Source: JASFRI01 sp050115015 (GTDB lineage: Bacteria; Acidobacteriota; Polarisedimenticolia; CBDVAL01). Taken from it: a DNA stretch of 14,270 nt. Positions 12,870-14,270 of this stretch are shown here, in pieces. The DNA is taken from positions 1-14,270 of the forward strand of contig JASFRI010000064.1 in NCBI GenBank assembly GCA_050115015.1, written 5' to 3'. How positions within the stretch are numbered: position 1 is the stretch's first letter; the number at the start of each line of letters is the position of its first letter. The notes beneath the pieces are model-generated. The model saw nothing but the letters and a program-made list of their open reading frames with translations. It was not told the origin of the DNA and ran no database searches. The position numbers and the translations under genes are program-made.

Positions 12870-13720
12870 GCTCCGCTCCGGGGTACCGGGACATCGCTCC
12901 GGACGAGGCCCGGGGCCTCGTCGAGGCCGGCGAGGTCGTCGTGCTCGACGTCCGCACGCCGGAGGAGTACCGCGCGCTGGGCCACATCCCCGGTTCCATG
13001 CTCCTCCCCCTGGACTGGATCGCCTGCGCCCCCGCCACGCTGCCCCCGGACGGCAAACCGATTCTCGTCTGCTGCGAGCACGGGGTGCGCAGCGCCCGGG
13101 CCTCCGCCCTCCTGGCCCGGGCGGGGTTCGGCGACGTCCGCAACCTCCGGGGCGGGATGGCCGCCTGGGCGGGGGCCCGGCAGCACCGCGACGGCGATCC
13201 GTTCCGCCCCCTCGGTCCCTCCCCCTGGCTGGTGCGCAACGCCGACCTGCTCCCCCGGGGCGGCGAGGTCCTGGACGTCGCCTGCGGCGGCGGGCGCAAC
13301 GCGCTGCTGCTGGCCGCCGCGGGCTTCCGGGTCCGCGGGGTGGACGTCGACGGGGCCCGGATCGACCGGCTCGCCTCCACCGCCGCCCGCCTGGAACTGC
13401 CGCTGGAGGCCGAGCTCCTGGACCTCGAGCGGGATCCTCCGGACCTCGGGAAAGGCCGGTTCGACGTCGTGCTCGTCTTCGATTATCTGCACCGGCCGCT
13501 GTTCCCCGCCCTCACGGCCGCCCTGCGGCCGGGAGGCGTGATGCTCTACGAAACGTTCACCACCTCCCAGGCGGGGCGGGGCGGCCCGACGAGCCCGGAC
13601 CATCTCCTGCGCCCCGGGGAGCTGGCGGGCCTGGTATCGCCGCTGCGCGTGGTGCGCTCCCGGGAGGGAGAGCACGAGGGACGATTCGTCGCGGGAGTGG
13701 CGGCCCGCCGCGAGCCTTGA
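12866..13720 (+). CDS. Rhodanese domain fused to TehB-like SAM methyltransferase
   Basis: This 284-residue two-domain protein starts at GTG 12866 within a GTGA overlap. The N-terminal rhodanese domain (about 5-108) has VVVLDVRTPEEYRALGHIPGS and the active-site loop CEHGVRS, with Cys70 as the persulfide-carrying nucleophile, then the LRGGMAAW end motif. The C-terminal class I methyltransferase domain (about 115-275) has the SAM-binding motif VLDVACGGGRN (135-145) with the GGGRN form typical of TehB/tellurite-resistance-type enzymes. GVDVD and the strand FDVVLVFDYLHRPL follow. A single polypeptide could thus handle a sulfane-type chalcogen and methylate a sulfur, selenium or tellurium species, or a small thiol. 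This substrate is inferred. No signal peptide is present. The genes before and after give no decisive clue. Confidence 0.88.
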   Translation: MSSAPGYRDIAPDEARGLVEAGEVVVLDVRTPEEYRALGHIPGSMLLPLDWIACAPATLPPDGKPILVCCEHGVRSARASALLARAGFGDVRNLRGGMAAWAGARQHRDGDPFRPLGPSPWLVRNADLLPRGGEVLDVACGGGRNALLLAAAGFRVRGVDVDGARIDRLASTAARLELPLEAELLDLERDPPDLGKGRFDVVLVFDYLHRPLFPALTAALRPGGVMLYETFTTSQAGRGGPTSPDHLLRPGELAGLVSPLRVVRSREGEHEGRFVAGVAARREP

Positions 13721-13752
13721 CGACGCCGGGGCGCATGATTAAGATGCGCCCC
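13717..13752 (+). promoter_or_regulatory. Promoter with overlapping inverted repeat before the ABC transporter gene
   Basis: TTGACG (13717-13722, overlapping the stop codon of the preceding gene) and TAAGAT (13740-13745) are separated by exactly 17 bases, one of the best sigma-70-type matches in the window. A perfect inverted repeat GGGGCGCAT (13728-13736) / ATGCGCCCC (13744-13752), with spacer GATTAAG, covers the downstream spacer, the -10 and the probable start site. This is the classical geometry of a repressor operator. The repeat could alternatively be a weak terminator for the rhodanese-methyltransferase transcript, though no U-tract follows. Confidence 0.5.
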
Positions 13753-13841
13753 CGAGCCCGGGCCTACCATCGCCGACACAGCGACACCAACCAGTGCGAG
13801 CCGCGATGGGCCAACCCCCCAGTTTGCGGCCTGGAGGCAGC

Positions 13842-14270
13842 ATGATCGAAGCCGTCAATCTCCGGAAGCGGTACGGGGAAACGGAAGCCCTCCGCGGGAT
13901 CTCCTTCAGCATCGATCGCGGCGAGATCGTGGGACTCCTGGGACCGAACGGTGCCGGGAAGACCACGGCGATGAAGATCCTCGTCGGCTTCCTGCTTCCC
14001 ACCGCCGGAAGCGCCCGGATCGCCGGGCACGACGTCGTGGAGGAGCCCCTCGCCGTCCAGGAGAAGATCGGGTACCTCCCGGAGAACGCCCCGCTCTACC
14101 ACGACATGCTGGTGCAGGAGTACCTGTCCTTCGCGGCAGACATGCGCGGGCTGGAGCCCGCCGCTGGCCGGGGTCGGATCGCCCGGGTGGCCCGGGACTG
14201 CGTCATCGACCAGGTGCTGACCCGGCCCATCGGCCACCTGTCCAAGGGGTTCCGGCAGCGGGTCGGGCTG
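13842..14270 (+). CDS. ABC transporter ATP-binding protein, GldA/NosF type (3' truncated by window end)
   Basis: Only the first 143 residues are inside the window; no stop codon is reached. The start at ATG 13842 has GGAGG five bases upstream. The ATPase begins MIEAVNLRKRYGETEALRGIS and has Walker A GPNGAGKTT (Lys40). In the Q-loop region it has IGYLPENAPLY in place of a standard Gln-containing loop, and its signature helix is LSKGFRQRVGL instead of LSGGQ. These two variants are typical of the GldA/NosF/CcmA-like ABC-2 subfamily involved in gliding-motility-associated or other ABC-2 export systems. Walker B should lie beyond the window. A permease gene would be expected next. The promoter and operator-like repeat just upstream suggest its own regulation. 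Confidence 0.9.
   Translation, partial: MIEAVNLRKRYGETEALRGISFSIDRGEIVGLLGPNGAGKTTAMKILVGFLLPTAGSARIAGHDVVEEPLAVQEKIGYLPENAPLYHDMLVQEYLSFAADMRGLEPAAGRGRIARVARDCVIDQVLTRPIGHLSKGFRQRVGL

Noticed and set aside
12502..13675. Minus-strand frames of about 292 and 316 codons over the rhodanese-methyltransferase gene
   Set aside because: Shadows of a clear two-domain protein; no domain signatures.

Overview
The window is a very GC-rich (roughly 70% by eye), densely packed bacterial chromosome segment. Genes overlap by four bases in several places, third codon positions are strongly G/C biased, and many long spurious reading frames shadow the real genes. A predicted periplasmic Spy/CpxP-like protein points to a diderm (Gram-negative) cell. 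The GldA-type ABC ATPase and the DUF3536-type GH57 protein fit an uncultured or environmental lineage (myxobacterial/deltaproteobacterial, acidobacterial, gemmatimonad or FCB-like). The sequence alone does not fix the phylum. No tRNA, rRNA, CRISPR, transposase or phage gene was seen.

Left part (1-2481): an ECF sigma factor of SigK type and its RskA-type zinc anti-sigma factor overlap by ATGA. The sigma gene itself overlaps a short upstream reading frame. About 290 bases without a supported gene follow, then a small stand-alone protein with a receiver-like fold on the minus strand, then a second intergenic stretch of about 290 bases.

Middle (2482-9570): homoserine dehydrogenase and an aldehyde dehydrogenase form a coupled pair. 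They converge on, and overlap by 14 bp, an 809-residue GH57/DUF3536 protein read from the minus strand. Upstream of that gene, also on the minus strand, is a cystathionine gamma-synthase/lyase family enzyme. It is divergent from a glyoxalase II/ETHE1-type metallo-beta-lactamase hydrolase. Homoserine dehydrogenase and the trans-sulfuration enzyme both belong to homoserine/methionine/cysteine metabolism, and the MBL enzyme may act on thiol or persulfide substrates.

Right part (9663-14270): a second ECF sigma gene is followed by a membrane protein that looks like a non-canonical anti-sigma factor and by a secreted Spy/CnrX-like protein. This order resembles metal-sensing CnrYXH-type modules. On the opposite strand is a GNAT acetyltransferase/exported DJ-1-PfpI protein pair. 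Divergent from it is an unknown 112-residue protein coupled to a rhodanese-TehB-like methyltransferase fusion. A well-formed promoter with an inverted repeat over its -10 then leads into an ABC ATPase gene that runs off the window end.
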